NCBI GenBank assembly: GCA_907165065.1
Contig: OU015525.1
Coordinates: 52,461,537-52,525,536, forward strand
Source: Caprimulgus europaeus
Lineage: Eukaryota; Chordata; Aves; Caprimulgiformes; Caprimulgidae
Direction: 5' to 3'
DNA: 64,000 bases
A program made the position numbers and the translations under genes. The notes below the pieces were generated by a model that was not told the origin of the DNA, did not search any database, and saw only the letters and a list, made by a program, of their open reading frames with translations. Shown here piece by piece: positions 38,709-50,940 of this stretch; within the stretch, counting starts at the first letter, position 1, and the number at the start of each line of letters is the position of its first letter.

Positions 38709-39899
38709 AGAATCATTTGGTTGGAAGAGACCCTTCAGATCATTAAGTCCAACCATACCTGTGCAGTACTAAACCATATCTCTGAGCTCCTCATCTAGCC
38801 GTCTTTTAAATACCTCCAGGGATGGTGATTCAACCACTTCCCAAGGTAGCCCATTCCAGTGCCTGGTAACTCTTACAGTGAAGAAATTTTTCCTGATACC
38901 AAATCTGAACCACCCTTGGCACAACTTGAAGCCATTGCTTCTTGTTCTCTCACTAGTTACCTGGGAGAAAAGACACACACCTGCCTCACTACAACCTCCT
39001 TTCAGGTAGTTGTAGACAGTGATAAGGTCTCCCCTCAGCCTCCTTTTGTCCAGGCTAAACAACCCCAGTTCCCTCAGCCGCTCCTCATAAGACTTGTTCT
39101 CCAGCCCCTTCACCAGCTTTGTTGCCCTTCTCTGGACATGCTCCAGTGCCTCAATGTCCTTCTTGTAAAAACTGAACTCAGTACTCAAAGTGCAGCCACA
39201 CAAAGGCTGAATACAGGTGAAGGATTACTTCCCTGGTCCTGCTGGCCACACTATTTCTGATACAGGCCAGGACGCCATTGGCCTTCTTGGCCACCTGTGC
39301 ACACTGCTGGCTCATATTCAGCCAGCTGTCATCCAACACGCCCAAGTCCTTTTCTGACAGGCAGCTTTCCAGACACTCCTCCCCAAGCCTGTAGCGTTGC
39401 ATGGGGTTGTTGTGATCCAAGTGCAGGAGCTGGCACTTGGTCTTGTTGAACATCATCCAGTTGGTTGCAGCTCATTGATCCAACCTGCCCAGGTGCCTCT
39501 GTAGAGCCTTCCTACCCTCAAGCAAATCAACACTTCCACCCAGCTTAGTGTCATCTGCAAATTTCGCAATGGTGCACTCAATCCCTTCATCCAGATCATT
39601 GATAAAGATGTTAAACAGGACTGGCCCCAACACTGAGCCCTGAGGAATACCACTTGTGACTGGCCTCCAACTGGATTTGACTCCATTCCCCACCACCCTT
39701 TGGGCAGGGCCATCCAACCAGTTTTTAACCCAGCAGAGAATATGCCTGTCCAGGCCATCGGCAGCCAGTTTCTCAAGCAGAATGCTGTAGGAAATGGTGT
39801 CAAAGGCTTTACTGAAGTCCAGGTACACCATATCCACAGCCTTTCCCTCATCCACTAAGTGGGTAACCTTGTCATAGAAGCAGATCAGGTTAGTCAGGC
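38709..39899 (-). mobile_element. CR1 LINE, type A, 1.2 kb, with reverse transcriptase C-half
   Basis: Minus-strand CR1, the longest uninterrupted copy here. On the minus strand, 39472-39899 encodes [29 protein letters not shown], then [36 protein letters not shown] and the catalytic [12 protein letters not shown]. After a frame change 39178-39456 carries [35 protein letters not shown], and 38769-39203 ends with [63 protein letters not shown] and LDEELRDMV. The YLDFSKAFD (motif A) and FADD (motif C) metal-binding aspartates are present. Frame changes make it inactive. It sits inside an LTR, and its 5' end is truncated within the reverse transcriptase. Confidence 0.96.
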
Positions 39900-40075
39900 C
39901 AATGATAATAACAATAATAATGGAATATACAAATGAGTGATACACAGTGCAGCTGTTCATCATCTACCAACCAATGCCCATCCTGTTCCCACCTAGCAAT
40001 CCTAGAGGAGAGAAAATCCCCAAACCCTGATCCCAGAAGAGCAAGAGAGAGAATTTTCTGCATGAATGTGTATCT
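39900..40075 (-). mobile_element. LTR fossil, upstream part, resuming after the CR1
   Basis: The complement of the same LTR: 'aatatacaaatgagtgatac' and 'gctgttcatcatctaccaacc' match the reverse of 4831-4880 in the first LTR. 'aatcctagaggag', 'atcccagaag' and 'agagagagaa' are shared with the complement of 4735-4797. Similarity fades beyond about 40060-40075, so the far end of this fossil is uncertain. Confidence 0.75.
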
Positions 40076-41422
40076 GTCCCTGTCAGTTTCAGAACGCTCA
40101 TCGGATCAGAAAAAATATTTGCAGTGGAGCTCAAATCCAAATCTACCTGTTTGATGCTGCAAGGTGTTTGGAGTGGAAAACAAAGACTGCACCACTTTAG
40201 AAAGCCAAAGTGACCTGTGATGTGTCAAGCACACAGGCCCTGCTTTTCTGGGCAAGGGCCTTAAATCATCCTTCTGCTGACAGGTGTGCTCAGGGAGAAA
40301 GAAGAGTTGTTTATCTTAATGTCTTCATGTATTTTCTGCAGCCTATTCACAGTAAATGCAACAAAGCATCTTGGAAAACATGCTACTGACGTAATTCTGT
40401 TCTGTGGCTGAATAACATTAAACAAAATGTATCTAGCCTTTGAAGTGGAACCTTTATATTCTCTATCCTAAATAGTAAAATAAGTGAAAATTGAGGCTTT
40501 CATGTTAGCTGTCCCATCCTTATCTCCCTTTTCTTCTGCAGACACAAAGCAAACACAATGAAAGCTGGACTAGTGAGTGGACAGTAACATATAATAGAGA
40601 ACTAAACATCTGTTGCAAAATGTGGTGGCATAATAGAAAAATAAATCAGAACCTCACACAACTGTTTATATAAGTTTTACCTACATTTGCATGTTATTTC
40701 TTCATGAAGACTGTGCCAAATTCTGTAGCCATTTATACTCAAGCTATGGCAGCCCAGAAGACAGAGTCCTGCTTCTCAATGCAATTAATAGTTTGACACC
40801 AGATGTCCATGCTTGAACACTGGAAGCCTATTCATTTTTCTACAATTTTTTACGCCCTTATCTGTATTGACATAAGTACGTTGCCATGTCACATTTGAAT
40901 ACAACAAAGCATTCTTTGTAAACATGTTGAATATTCCTGATTAACATCTCCATAACACAGTACAAACCAGATCTGTAATAGCCTAACAGATTAACACAAA
41001 TTACTCATTTTTTAATTAATATATGCATTTTAAAAGTGCCTAAACACTCACTTGCTTCCAGACTGAGCTATTTTTGTCAGGTGTTTAAGAAGAAGTTGTC
41101 AAAGTATTATCAAACAGAAAGATCAAAGTTCCTATGATGAATTAAAAGGCATTGACTCTCCATATTCAGTTCTCTGTTGCACAGGGAGCCAAATAATAAT
41201 GCCTATACCACAGAGCTGATCACATCACAGAAGCAGCAGAAGGATGCTGTTGCTTAACTGACGTGTGCTCTTCCTATCCACAGTTAGCAAAAATCTTGAG
41301 AGCCCAGCATGAGGCAGTGGCCCAGGGTGGGCAAGGCAGGGATCTGCTGTTCAACAGCAGCTCCTTTTTGGCTGCTGCACTGCTATGCTCTGCCAAACCA
41401 GGCAGCTTCAGGGGACAGAGTG
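40076..41422. other. Unique non-coding DNA
   Basis: No gene or repeat recognised; the left limit is approximate because the LTR fades gradually. Confidence 0.5.
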
Positions 41423-41515
41423 ATAAAATAATCTAGGCTGGCAGGGACCTCTGAAAGTCATCTGGTCCAACACCTTGGTCAAAGCAAGGCCAACTTCAAA
41501 GTTAAAGCTAACCTC
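41423..41515 (-). mobile_element. CR1 LINE, type D, 3' part (split by a nested CR1)
   Basis: A minus-strand CR1 tail of a different 3' type: 'ggctggcagggacctctg', 'catctggtccaacacctt' and 'caacttcaaagtt'. The element continues at 41694. The exact insertion point is blurred between about 41505 and 41523. Confidence 0.75.
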
Positions 41516-41693
41516 AAAGAAAGATCTGCCCAGAGAGCCGGTAGATACCTCATCTCTGGAAACATTCGAGGTCAGGTTGGATGGGGCTCTGAGCAATCTG
41601 ATCTAGCTGAAGATGTCCCTGGTCACTGCAGGGGGGGTTGGACTAGATGACCTTTAAAGGTGTCTTCCAACCCAAACCATTCTATGATTCTAT
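41516..41693 (+). mobile_element. CR1 LINE, type C, short 3' fragment nested in type D CR1
   Basis: Plus-strand CR1 3' end: 'tctgcccagagagccgg', 'ctggaaacattcgaggtcagg', 'gaagatgtccctggtcactgc', 'ggttggactagatgaccttt' and the canonical terminus 'attctatgattctatg'. It is strongly 5'-truncated. It aligns with 15798-15941. Confidence 0.92.
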
Positions 41694-41937
41694 GTCCAGT
41701 CAAGTTCTGAGTATCTCCAAGGATGGGGATGCCACAGTCTTTCTCAGAGATCTACTCCAGTGCTTGACCACCCTAACCATAAATGATTTTCCCTAATATT
41801 GAACTGGAATTTTTGTCAACTGGTATAGTTGAAGACAGTAATATAGTCCCACTATTTTCTGAGCAGCACTGAGCAAATCCAGCTCTCAGCCTCCCTATTT
41901 TACAACACCCTAATCATCTTGATGGCCCTCCTCACTG
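41694..41937 (-). mobile_element. CR1 LINE, type D, remainder
   Basis: Continues the type D element: 'gtccagtcaagttctgag', 'atctccaaggatgggg', 'cttgaccaccctaaccataaa' and 'gagcaaatccagctctcagcc'. It ends in 'gatggccctcctcactgc', complementing the ORF2 C-terminal region. Strongly diverged, it looks among the oldest CR1 copies here. Confidence 0.82.
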
Positions 41938-44900
41938 CATGATGCCCATTTTACTCCTCTCCTGTTTTGTAGCTTCCTATCTGCAGTGTGAAGGGCTCTT
42001 GGGAAAGCAGAAGAATTATTGTGTAATGAGCAATGGCCTGGGCCTCAGGGTATTTGAGTTCTGCCTCTCTTCCTTCTATTTTTCTTGTGTGAATATAGGA
42101 AAGTCATCTCTACAGCTTGAATTAAAGCTACTTAAATTTAGTTATTTAGTATGCAAAACCAATGTTTGTCTATATTGATTACATGAAAAAGAGAGGGTAG
42201 TATAGCCCTTGGAATAGTCAGTTCAGTTAATTGCCAGAAGTAATTCGAAAGATGGATTATGGCCTAATGTAATACAAAAAAGGAATGATATCAGATTGGA
42301 TAACTGTAGTGTAACAAATGCCTATGTTATCAACAGAATCAACTTTGAACTTGGTCACTTTTTGTGTGTGCTTTTTTAACAGAAGAGAATGGCCAAGGCA
42401 GAGTTATTAAATTGTAAGTCAGACCCTAAAATCAAGAGTTGGGGCAAAAAAAATTATGAAGGCTTTAAAGAAGGTCAAGCCAGATCTATCTTCTAATTCT
42501 CCACCTCATTTCAGGTCTTGGTATGGTAATAATCATTTTGCCACTCTGCAAATGTGCAGTCTGTTTAATGTGCCTCCAAGGGCACAAGCTCTTACTACAA
42601 AATCAGGATCCTTTTGTGCTGGGCCATGAACCCAACAAATGCTTAGGGATGCTGCTGCACGGAAGAGCTAACAAAACTCCTTGGACAGTTAACCGGAACA
42701 CAAATTCACCAAAAACTTATTGCATAGAGATGCCAAATATCTTAGATGGAAATGACGCTTAAAACCCACTGAGCTGTGCAGGATTCAAACTGGATCTGTA
42801 AGGGAATGGCTTTATGCATGACTAGAAATAGCTTGAGACATCCCATGTCCTTAAAGAACTCAGGTTACATCTTTCAGAATGAGCTCAAAGACAAGCTTAT
42901 TAACTCAAATGTTAACATTTTTGTAGTTTACATCAGCAGATGTCCTGCTTATAAGAAATGGGCAAAATACCCCATAACAGGCTGTGAGTATATACATTTA
43001 GATGAACACAAAACTGTTGTCAGAGGAACAGTTTTTCTTAGTTGAAAATATAAAAATGAACATAATTACACTATCCAAATTCACTTCTAAGTGCAAATGT
43101 TTTGCCATATAAAAATTATTTTCCATAATCCTACTGAAAGACTGGCAAAGCAGATGAGTGTTGATGCCAGTGTAACAGAAACCTGAAGCCTGTTCCCAGC
43201 TCTGCTTAAAGTGACCTTGAAGAAGATGTCCAATATTTTATTTGTGAAAATGAACTACTGAAAGATACTGTCAAAGTTAGAAATATGAACCATGTGTAAT
43301 GTGAAGGAAATAGAAATATTAACAGCAATTAGGAGGAGAGCTGGAACTGAAATTTATGGTTTCTGGGCTTACTATCAAATCTATCTTTGAACATAATAAC
43401 AGGGATAACAACAGGGACTGTCTGTGTCTCTTCCGCAGTTGTTCTGGTTCAGATAAAATCACTGCTCTGGCTGTTGTGTTTATCTTAATGCTGTATAGGA
43501 AATAAATGTGAGTGAGTCACTGTGAATATTAAATGATGGAAATCTGAAGGTCCAAGCTAGAATCAGTGGCACATAGATTATTACTACTTCTCCCTAAAGC
43601 AGGATGCTTTGATTTTCCCTTTTGCACCCATGAAATACTTTCAAGAAGGGAGACTCAAAATCCATTTCTTCAGTTTAAAAGTAAATCAGATTATAGTTTT
43701 GCTGAAGACACTTTTCTAATCTTCTCAAATAAGCAAAAAAACTTAAAGAAAAAGATATAATCTTTCCTATAGCAATACAAGCCTCTCCCTTCTCCTAGAA
43801 GGGATCTCACTAGAAAAAGGATAAATAGGAGGCTTCCGTTTCCTAAATGAGCCATTATTTGTGCTGCAAAACTCAATCAATCATGATAATAACTGGAAAT
43901 AAAATAAATCACACTTGACTCTCAGGAAACAAAATGAGGTTGCAGCACTCAATTTTTTTTAACTTGCAAAATGAAGACTTGAGACACTGTCACATGGGCC
44001 AACACAAAGCTACTTTCACTGCTAAAAGTGAGGGTAAAGACCTGGAAATACTGGTGTAGACTTTCCATAGTATTTGAATAATGACAGACAAAAAGTGTTT
44101 AGATTTTGTTTCCACTAGAATATGGAAACATGACAATTGTCAAGTCATCCACAGTTTTTTTCAGACATCTAAAATATGTACTTTATATCAGCTTAATATT
44201 TCATTATACGATGTGACTTTAAGTCTTATGATACTGAAATTGTTTAAAATTTTTATATGGAACTAAATCTATTGATAGTGAATTTTATGTCAGTATCATA
44301 CTGATTCTATAATCAGCAATAATATGTTTAAGATCATGTCCTACAAGACTGAACAGTGATTTTTAGTTAAAAGGAACCACAAGCATTGAGAGTATTAAAT
44401 TGGACTTTGAATTGTCATTTTCTGAGGGTAGTTTAAAGAAAGCTAATACTCATCAAAGTGAACAATCATGTCAGCTCTTGAGTGGAATTCTCCGGGCCTC
44501 CTTTTTCTGTCAACTTTGTGTGCCTTAAGAGTATCATCAGACATGACGGCCTATTCTCTCACTTGCAGGCAGTTAAGTCAGAAGCAGCTTGCAGGACTGA
44601 CAGGAACAACTTTGATATAAAGCAAAGAAAAAAAGAAAACTGGATCCAATATTTGTAAAATTCCCTTACAGTGTAATTGTTTGCTTGCTTATCTTGACAG
44701 AGAAGTACAGAGATCCTAGCACTGGACTAATATGTTCAAAGAGACTGGAGAAACTGCAAAAAAGGGACTACTCTCTAACTGTAAGAGACAGTAGCTCTGT
44801 TTTTCAGACCCTTCTCCTGATTTCAAGTCAGGAATCTAATATTTTCAATTTTCCTTTTCATCAATAACTATTTTCTTCCTGTGATATGAAAGGTTCATGC

Positions 44901-45216
44901 TGCTGTTTCACGATATATCAAGTCCTCCATTTCTGCCTGCAGAAGTGTACTATATATGCACCACTCCATCTATTCAAATGTTGTATCTGCTATATTTATA
45001 GATGTGGCCTGGAGTGAAGAAACTTCTCCCTAAACAATTCATAAATTTTGAGTTTTTTTCTTCCTTTTCAGGAATTAATTATTCCCCTGCCCATTCCTCA
45101 ATACCAGGTTTCAATGTTTTCTGCTGGACAAATTTGGAATATATTGGTTTGTCTGGATTTCTACTGTTACCTCTTTTTTAATTGAGAAGGTGGACTTGTA
45201 AAAATTCTTAAAACAC

Positions 45217-45218
45217 AT

Positions 45219-45253
<35 letters not shown>

Positions 45254-45255
45254 TT
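45217..45255. repeat. (TTTA)n microsatellite
   Basis: Nearly perfect array of about ten ATTT/TTTA units; a likely length-polymorphic locus. Confidence 0.95.
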
Positions 45256-46578
45256 AGTTTAGAAGTAAAATATATGTAGTCTCTCAACTTTATGAAGGAC
45301 TTCTTTTCCTGAAGAGCTTTACAAAAACTCTCTACAAAGGGGGAGTAATTAATTTACCTTTTTAAGAGAAACAGCATCCTACATTTATTGCTACCGCATT
45401 TGTCATCCTCTTTCATGAGTCAAACCATTAGTTGCAAGATACCTTTGGATGAACTATAAATTAACTGTACTACATGATCATATTTCATTTACCAGACACA
45501 TATAGATTCTTCAAGCAGTAACATCTCAGTACATCAAGAAAAAACTCCAGCTTGCATGATCAGTACAGTTATAGTTTATGGTATGTGACAAAGAATGTGA
45601 GAAACTCACTCCTTGCATTAAAAATAAAGTAAGTTTCCAATCCTCAGCTGTGTAAAAACAAGATCCAAGGGAGTCCTAAAACTTAGAAACTAGCATATGA
45701 ATAAAAAGAAACATAAGTCAAGGATTTCTGGAATTTGATGGATGTTTTTGAACATCCGGAGTTGACATTGCTGACTTCATTACACTTTTAAACTATGACA
45801 CATCCACTGTAACTATCTTGTGTTGTATCTAAAGCTTACGCAGTTGCTTGGAAAAATCTTGTGTTATGCCTAGGAGTTACTAGCAATAACATACATTTCT
45901 TCTTTGAGTGGGCAAAACTAATTGAAGGTATATTTTACTTCCTCTTTTTTTTTTTTTGTAGTAAAAGAACTGATGTTTTTCTTGCTCAAATACACTGAAA
46001 AGACTTTTATCTTTATTATTTTTTTCTTAATTTTTCTGGTATTTTTAACAATCTGCATATTCAGAATGTATAATAGTGCAATTGTTGTCAAGTAAGCAGT
46101 AAGTAGTTGTAGTGGTAGGGATTTTTTAAAAAAACACTGCTACTTTGCTGTATTATGCATTCATAATTATCATGATCCAACAGAAATTAAGGAGGAAGTC
46201 TAGCAGATGAGTTCAGGGAATTGGAGACTTCCTACTAACACCATTTACTGCTGTGTCGCCCTCTGTGACTTGCTCTCAAGCATCCCATTCAGGCTTGAGA
46301 TGAATCTATAGGATGCAAAATGGTGCATGGGAAATTAATTTTGCAATTGTCCTCAGATTCCAGCGTCTTCTGAAAGGGTACAAAATTATGCAAACACTTG
46401 CCCTTGTCCTTTTTGCTTTCTTATAGCACATCCAGAATGTTAGCTACCACGAAACAGTAATGCAACATTCAAAATCACTGGAAAAAAACTATATGGAGAC
46501 TTTCAAGGAGTGTCCTTTGGTGCCCTAAAAGGATGGGCAAAACACTAGATTTTTTTTTAGTCTTCTGTAAAATGAGGA

Positions 46579-46590
46579 CCCCCCCCCCCC
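46579..46590. repeat. Poly-C tract (C12)
   Basis: Homopolymer run of 12 cytosines. Confidence 0.85.
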
Positions 46591-47745
46591 AACCATAGCA
46601 TCATGGAAATGTCTATAAATACTGTTGCATACTGAAAATATTGAAAGTTACCCATTTTTACAGATAGGGGTGAGATACTTTTGTAAAGAATCAGTACCAG
46701 TAAAGACTTATTTTTTTGTATTACATGTTCAAATGAAAGTTTCTATAAAATCAGATGGGCATTGAAAGCAAGTTACACTAAATGTTACAATTTATTAATG
46801 CGTGGTGTTCAGAGAAGCTTGTAACACTTAGTTCTACTGCTATAAATACCCACAGACAATAAAATTGAAATTCTTCATATCCCAGTGTGCACAGAACTTT
46901 TATCTAGATTAGAACACAATTGCTCTTACTGTTAGCACTCAGTAGGCCTCATCTCTTTCTCCCTGAGGAAAAAAAACAATGTCTGGAGAATGCCATATCT
47001 AGTGTAGCATCTTTCAGTAATTATCACGGAAATTTGTACTAGTAGGTGCATTTATTTCCTAACTTTGTGGGAACACAATCTATTTTTGAAAACCCTGCTG
47101 CGTCAGCATTATTTGTATTCTAATATTTTCTAACAGCCTTTCTTAGGTATAAATGAGATGTCAAATCTAAATTAACACTGGAAGTATGACCTGCTTTTTT
47201 GCTGCAAACTGACAGCTAAGCCACATATGTCAAATGTGAATCACTCTCCCAGATAACTGGAGACTCAGGATTGGCATATTGCTGAACTGCAAAACTTACT
47301 AACAAAACATCACCATAAAGAATAATGAATGCCAAACAATTCCATCAACTCTATTTTTAACTTTTTTTTTTTTTAAATAATTTTACAGTGTTAATCCTCA
47401 AAAAATAAATTTACAGTCTTCCTGCTTAGCAAAAACATGGCATTTAAAGAAAACTCTTCTCCAGAGAATTATCTGCTTTTCCCAGTTCACTTTCCCAGTT
47501 CACACCCAGTTCTTACACGATATGGTTCGGATTCTGCTTTGCCCCTTCCTTATGATCATAGGGGAAAAAAAAACCTGGGATAAACTGCAGATGTCATTTT
47601 ATCAACTCTCCATCCTTTCTGAAAATCAAATCTGTTAATCTGTTAGCTTTTGTCATATCCTTTACAGAATGGAAAAATAAATTCCCTTCGTGTTTGTAGC
47701 AGCTTCCTGGTTAAGTAAAGGTTATAGTATCTCCTCTTCATTTTC

Positions 47746-47765
47746 TTTTTTTTTTTTTTTTTTTT
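47746..47765. repeat. Poly-T tract (T20)
   Basis: Homopolymer run of about 20 thymines following a pyrimidine-rich lead-in. Confidence 0.85.
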
Positions 47766-48844
47766 AAGCAACTGTTGTTAATGAAGCTTTTCCCCTCAAT
47801 TACCAGTTTCCTAGACTTATATAATTTCAATTGCTCTCTCCTTAACTTTATCTTACAAGTTCTAATCTTTCCTGAAGTACAGGGCCTAGAAGCAGAAACA
47901 GCACTTCAGCTGAAAACCTCCAATGCCACCTCTTTGCATCCTGTTAAAAATTCTACGAAAACTCCTTCCAAATCAGCAAATAAATAGAAACAATTAATAT
48001 AAAAATAGATAATACTAGCAGAAGACAGACATTCTGAAACCTGTGTGTCTTCATTTACCAAACTTTGCTTATCTTCAGATCACCAAAAAAGAGGTTTCTA
48101 GTACACATTGATGAAAAAAGATCTGAGAAACTTGGAAGACTTGTAAAAACTTAATATTTTATGTCAGATAAAAGTAGAGATAAAAAACTTCTATTCCTTT
48201 TTATGCAAATAATAAAACCATATTCTCCATGGACCCCAAAAAGAACAGGAAGAAGGAAAACATTTTGGAAAATCATGCTATCAAATCTATAGAAAATAGA
48301 TGATAATAAAAAATATTAAAGACTGGCAAGAAAATAAGACATAGTATTTTATCATGATGATTTTCATCACCACATCTTCCAATACTGACTCATCAGTCAT
48401 GGCTAAACATAGTTTGTGTAATTGCATTGAAACACCTTTTATCTCTTAAGTGTGAGAGATTCATCTGAAGTCTTTCTCATTTGGCAAATGAATACTTGCT
48501 CAGCGCCTCAGATTTCCATACATTTCCAGTTCAGTGGCCAGCCTTTTCTTTTCCTCTGCTATTTTACCTTACCTCTCTGCTTTTCAAAATAAGACTTCTG
48601 ACTACACATACCACTGCAATTTTCTGCTGATCCACTTTATCAATAGCATCCTTAATTCACACAGGCAAGGTAACACCACTACTGGTTTTCATCCAAAAGG
48701 GTTTATTTGCCATAGCTTTTGCAAGACATCGGTGCTGGGTCCTGAACTAAAGTTGAGGGCAAGAAAGAGGAGTAGAAAGGGTGGATGGAAATATTCGTAA
48801 TCCACAGCATGGGAGAATTTCAGCCTGCTCCTTCTTCCACAGTG

Positions 48845-49660
48845 CTTCTGGACAGGCTGGATCGATGGGCTGAGGGCAACTGTATGAGGTTTAACACGGC
48901 CAAGTGCCAGGTCCTGCACTTCAGTCACAACAACCCCATGCAACACTACAGGCTTGGGGAGAGTGTCTGGAAAGCTGCCTGGTGGAAAAGCACCTGAGGA
49001 CACTGACCTCAGTGAGGACACACTGAGGTCAACAGCTGGCTGAACATCAGCAGTGTGTCCAGGTGGCCAAGAAGGCCAACAGCATCCTGGTCTGTGTCAG
49101 AAATAATGTGGCCAGCAGGAGTAGGGAAGTGATTGTCCCCTTGTATTCAGTACTGGTGAGGCTGCACCTCGAGTACTGTGTCCAGTTTTGGGCTCCTCAT
49201 TACAAGAAGGCCATTGAGTTGCTGAAGCTAGTGAAAAGCCTGGAGAACAAGTCTTACGAGGAACAGCTGAGGAAACTGGGGTTGTTTAGTCTGGAGAAGA
49301 GGAGGCTGAGGGGAGACCTTATTACTCTCTAGAACTACCTGAAAGGAGGGTGTAGTGAGGTCTCTTCCAAATAACAAGTGATAGGACAAGAGGGAACTGC
49401 CTTAAGTTGCCCCAGGGGAGGTTTAAATTGGATATTAAGAAAAAATTCTTCACTGAAAGGGTTGTCAAGTATTGGAACAGGCTGCCCAGGGTCACCATCC
49501 CTGGAGGTATTTAAAGGACATGTAGATGTGGTACTTGGGGATGTGGTATTTGAGGACATGCTTTAGTGGTGAACTTGGCAATGCTAGGTTTACAGTTGGA
49601 CTAGATGATCATCTTTTCCAATGGTCTTTTCCATCCAAACTATTCTATGATTCTATGATA
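48845..49660 (+). mobile_element. CR1 LINE, type A, with intact 3' terminus
   Basis: Plus-strand CR1, 5'-truncated after the reverse transcriptase. Peptides in order: [37 protein letters not shown] (48851-48961), [38 protein letters not shown] (49066-49180), [29 protein letters not shown] (49246-49332), then a frame break and a tail including 'gatattaagaaaaaattctt'. The 3' end 'actattctatgattctatgat' is well preserved. A local hairpin insertion sits at 49004-49031 where other copies read smoothly from 'gacctggg' to 'agctggctgaac'. It is inactive. Confidence 0.95.
49004..49031. repeat. Perfect 11-bp inverted repeat inside a CR1 copy
   Basis: TGACCTCAGTG (49004-49014), loop AGGACA, then CACTGAGGTCA (49021-49031) form a perfect hairpin. 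This interval is extra relative to the other type A copies here, which go directly from the 'gcctggtggaaaag..cctg' region into 'agctggctgaacat'. Confidence 0.8.
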
Positions 49661-50135
49661 AGGCTGCTCTATGAGCTGCCAAAGCTGCCCTGGTGGCAGT
49701 GGGAGTAGTAGTACATTGGCACAGGGTTACACAACAGGTATGTATAGGAGTGAATACTATTTCTAGGTGAAGTGGAGGATTCAGTATTAAATCAACTGTG
49801 TTCCACCTCAGGAATTAATATAGATGACAGCTATGTAGGAAGCAGCCACTTCCTGAGCAGCTAATTAGAACAGTCCTCCGAATAAACAAGAATAACAACT
49901 AGTCATTATTGTAATTATTAATTTCTGTTCCAGCCACTTTGCCTTCTCAGTGTACATTAATCTACTTTAGATATGGCAAGCCCAGTGAACAAACATCATA
50001 TTGCACCTGAAATTACTGAAGCACAAAAAATCAAGATACTATATTGATGGTTCTGGGATAGCAATACAAAGTAATTACTGTAAGACCACAAAACTAGATG
50101 TTGTCATATGTCAAAGTCTGTCATCCTTTGGAAAG
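49661..50135. other. Unique spacer between two CR1 copies
   Basis: AT-rich; nothing recognised. Confidence 0.5.
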
Positions 50136-50940
50136 ATCACAGAATCACAGAACCACAGAATGTTAGGGATTGGAAGGGACCTCGAAAGATCATCTGGTCC
50201 AATCCCCCTGCCGGAGCAGGAACACCTAGATGAGTTCACACAGGAAGGCGTCCAGGCAGGTTTTGAATGTCTCCAAAGAAGGAGACTCCACAACCTCCCT
50301 GGGCAGCCTGTTCCAGTGCTCTGTCACCCTCACAGTAAAGAAGTTTCTTCTGAAGTTTAAGCGGAACTTCCTGTGTTCCAGTTTACACCCATTGCCCCTT
50401 GTCCTATCACTGGACATCACTGAGAAGAGCCTGGCTCCGTCCTCCTGACATTTGCCCTTTACATATTTATAAACATTAATAAGGTCACCCCTCAGTCTCC
50501 TCTTCTCCAAGCTAAATAGACCCAGCTCTCAGCCTTTCCTCATAAGGGAGATGCTCCACTCCCTTAATCATCTTGGTGGCTCTGTGCTGGACTCTCTCAA
50601 GCAGCTCCCTGTCCTTCTTGAACTGTGGGGCCCAGAACTGGATACAATATTCCAGATGTGGCCTCACCAGGGCAGAGTAGAGGGGGAGGAGAACCTCTCT
50701 GGACCTACTAACCACACCCCTTTTATGCACCCCAGGATGCCATTGGCCTTCCTGGCTACAAGGGCACAATGCTGGCTCACGATCATCCTGCTGTCCACCA
50801 GGACTCCCAGATCCTTTTCCCCTACACTGCTCCCTAGTAGATCATTCACCAACCTATACTGGAGTCTGGAGTTGTTCCTGCCAGGATGCAACACCCTACA
50901 CTTGCCCTTATTATATTTCATTAAGTTTTTCCCTGCCCAA
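50136..50940 (-). mobile_element. CR1 LINE, type B, 5'-truncated
   Basis: Minus-strand CR1 with a preserved 3' end ('atcacagaatcacagaacc' complement). Minus-strand peptides in order: MKYNKGKCRVLHPGRNNSRLQYRL and [33 protein letters not shown] (50664-50921); [57 protein letters not shown] (50512-50735); [81 protein letters not shown] (50226-50507). Only the region after the reverse transcriptase remains, with a few frame breaks. It is the best local match to the CR1 portion of the U6 chimera. The 215-codon plus frame at 50551-51198 is antisense to it and not a gene. Confidence 0.96.

Larger units (their letters stand above)
41938..48844. other. Unique AT-rich stretch with microsatellites
   Basis: About 6.9 kb without a recognised gene or transposon. 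It holds a (TTTA)n microsatellite at 45217-45255, a C12 run at 46579-46590 and a T20 run at 47746-47765. Frames up to 89 codons (42776-43045) show no recognisable family. Confidence 0.5.

Noticed and set aside
42485-42762. Acceptor-like 'cctcatttcag' followed by a 79-codon frame
   Set aside because: No donor at the far side or family resemblance; AG after a pyrimidine stretch is common by chance.
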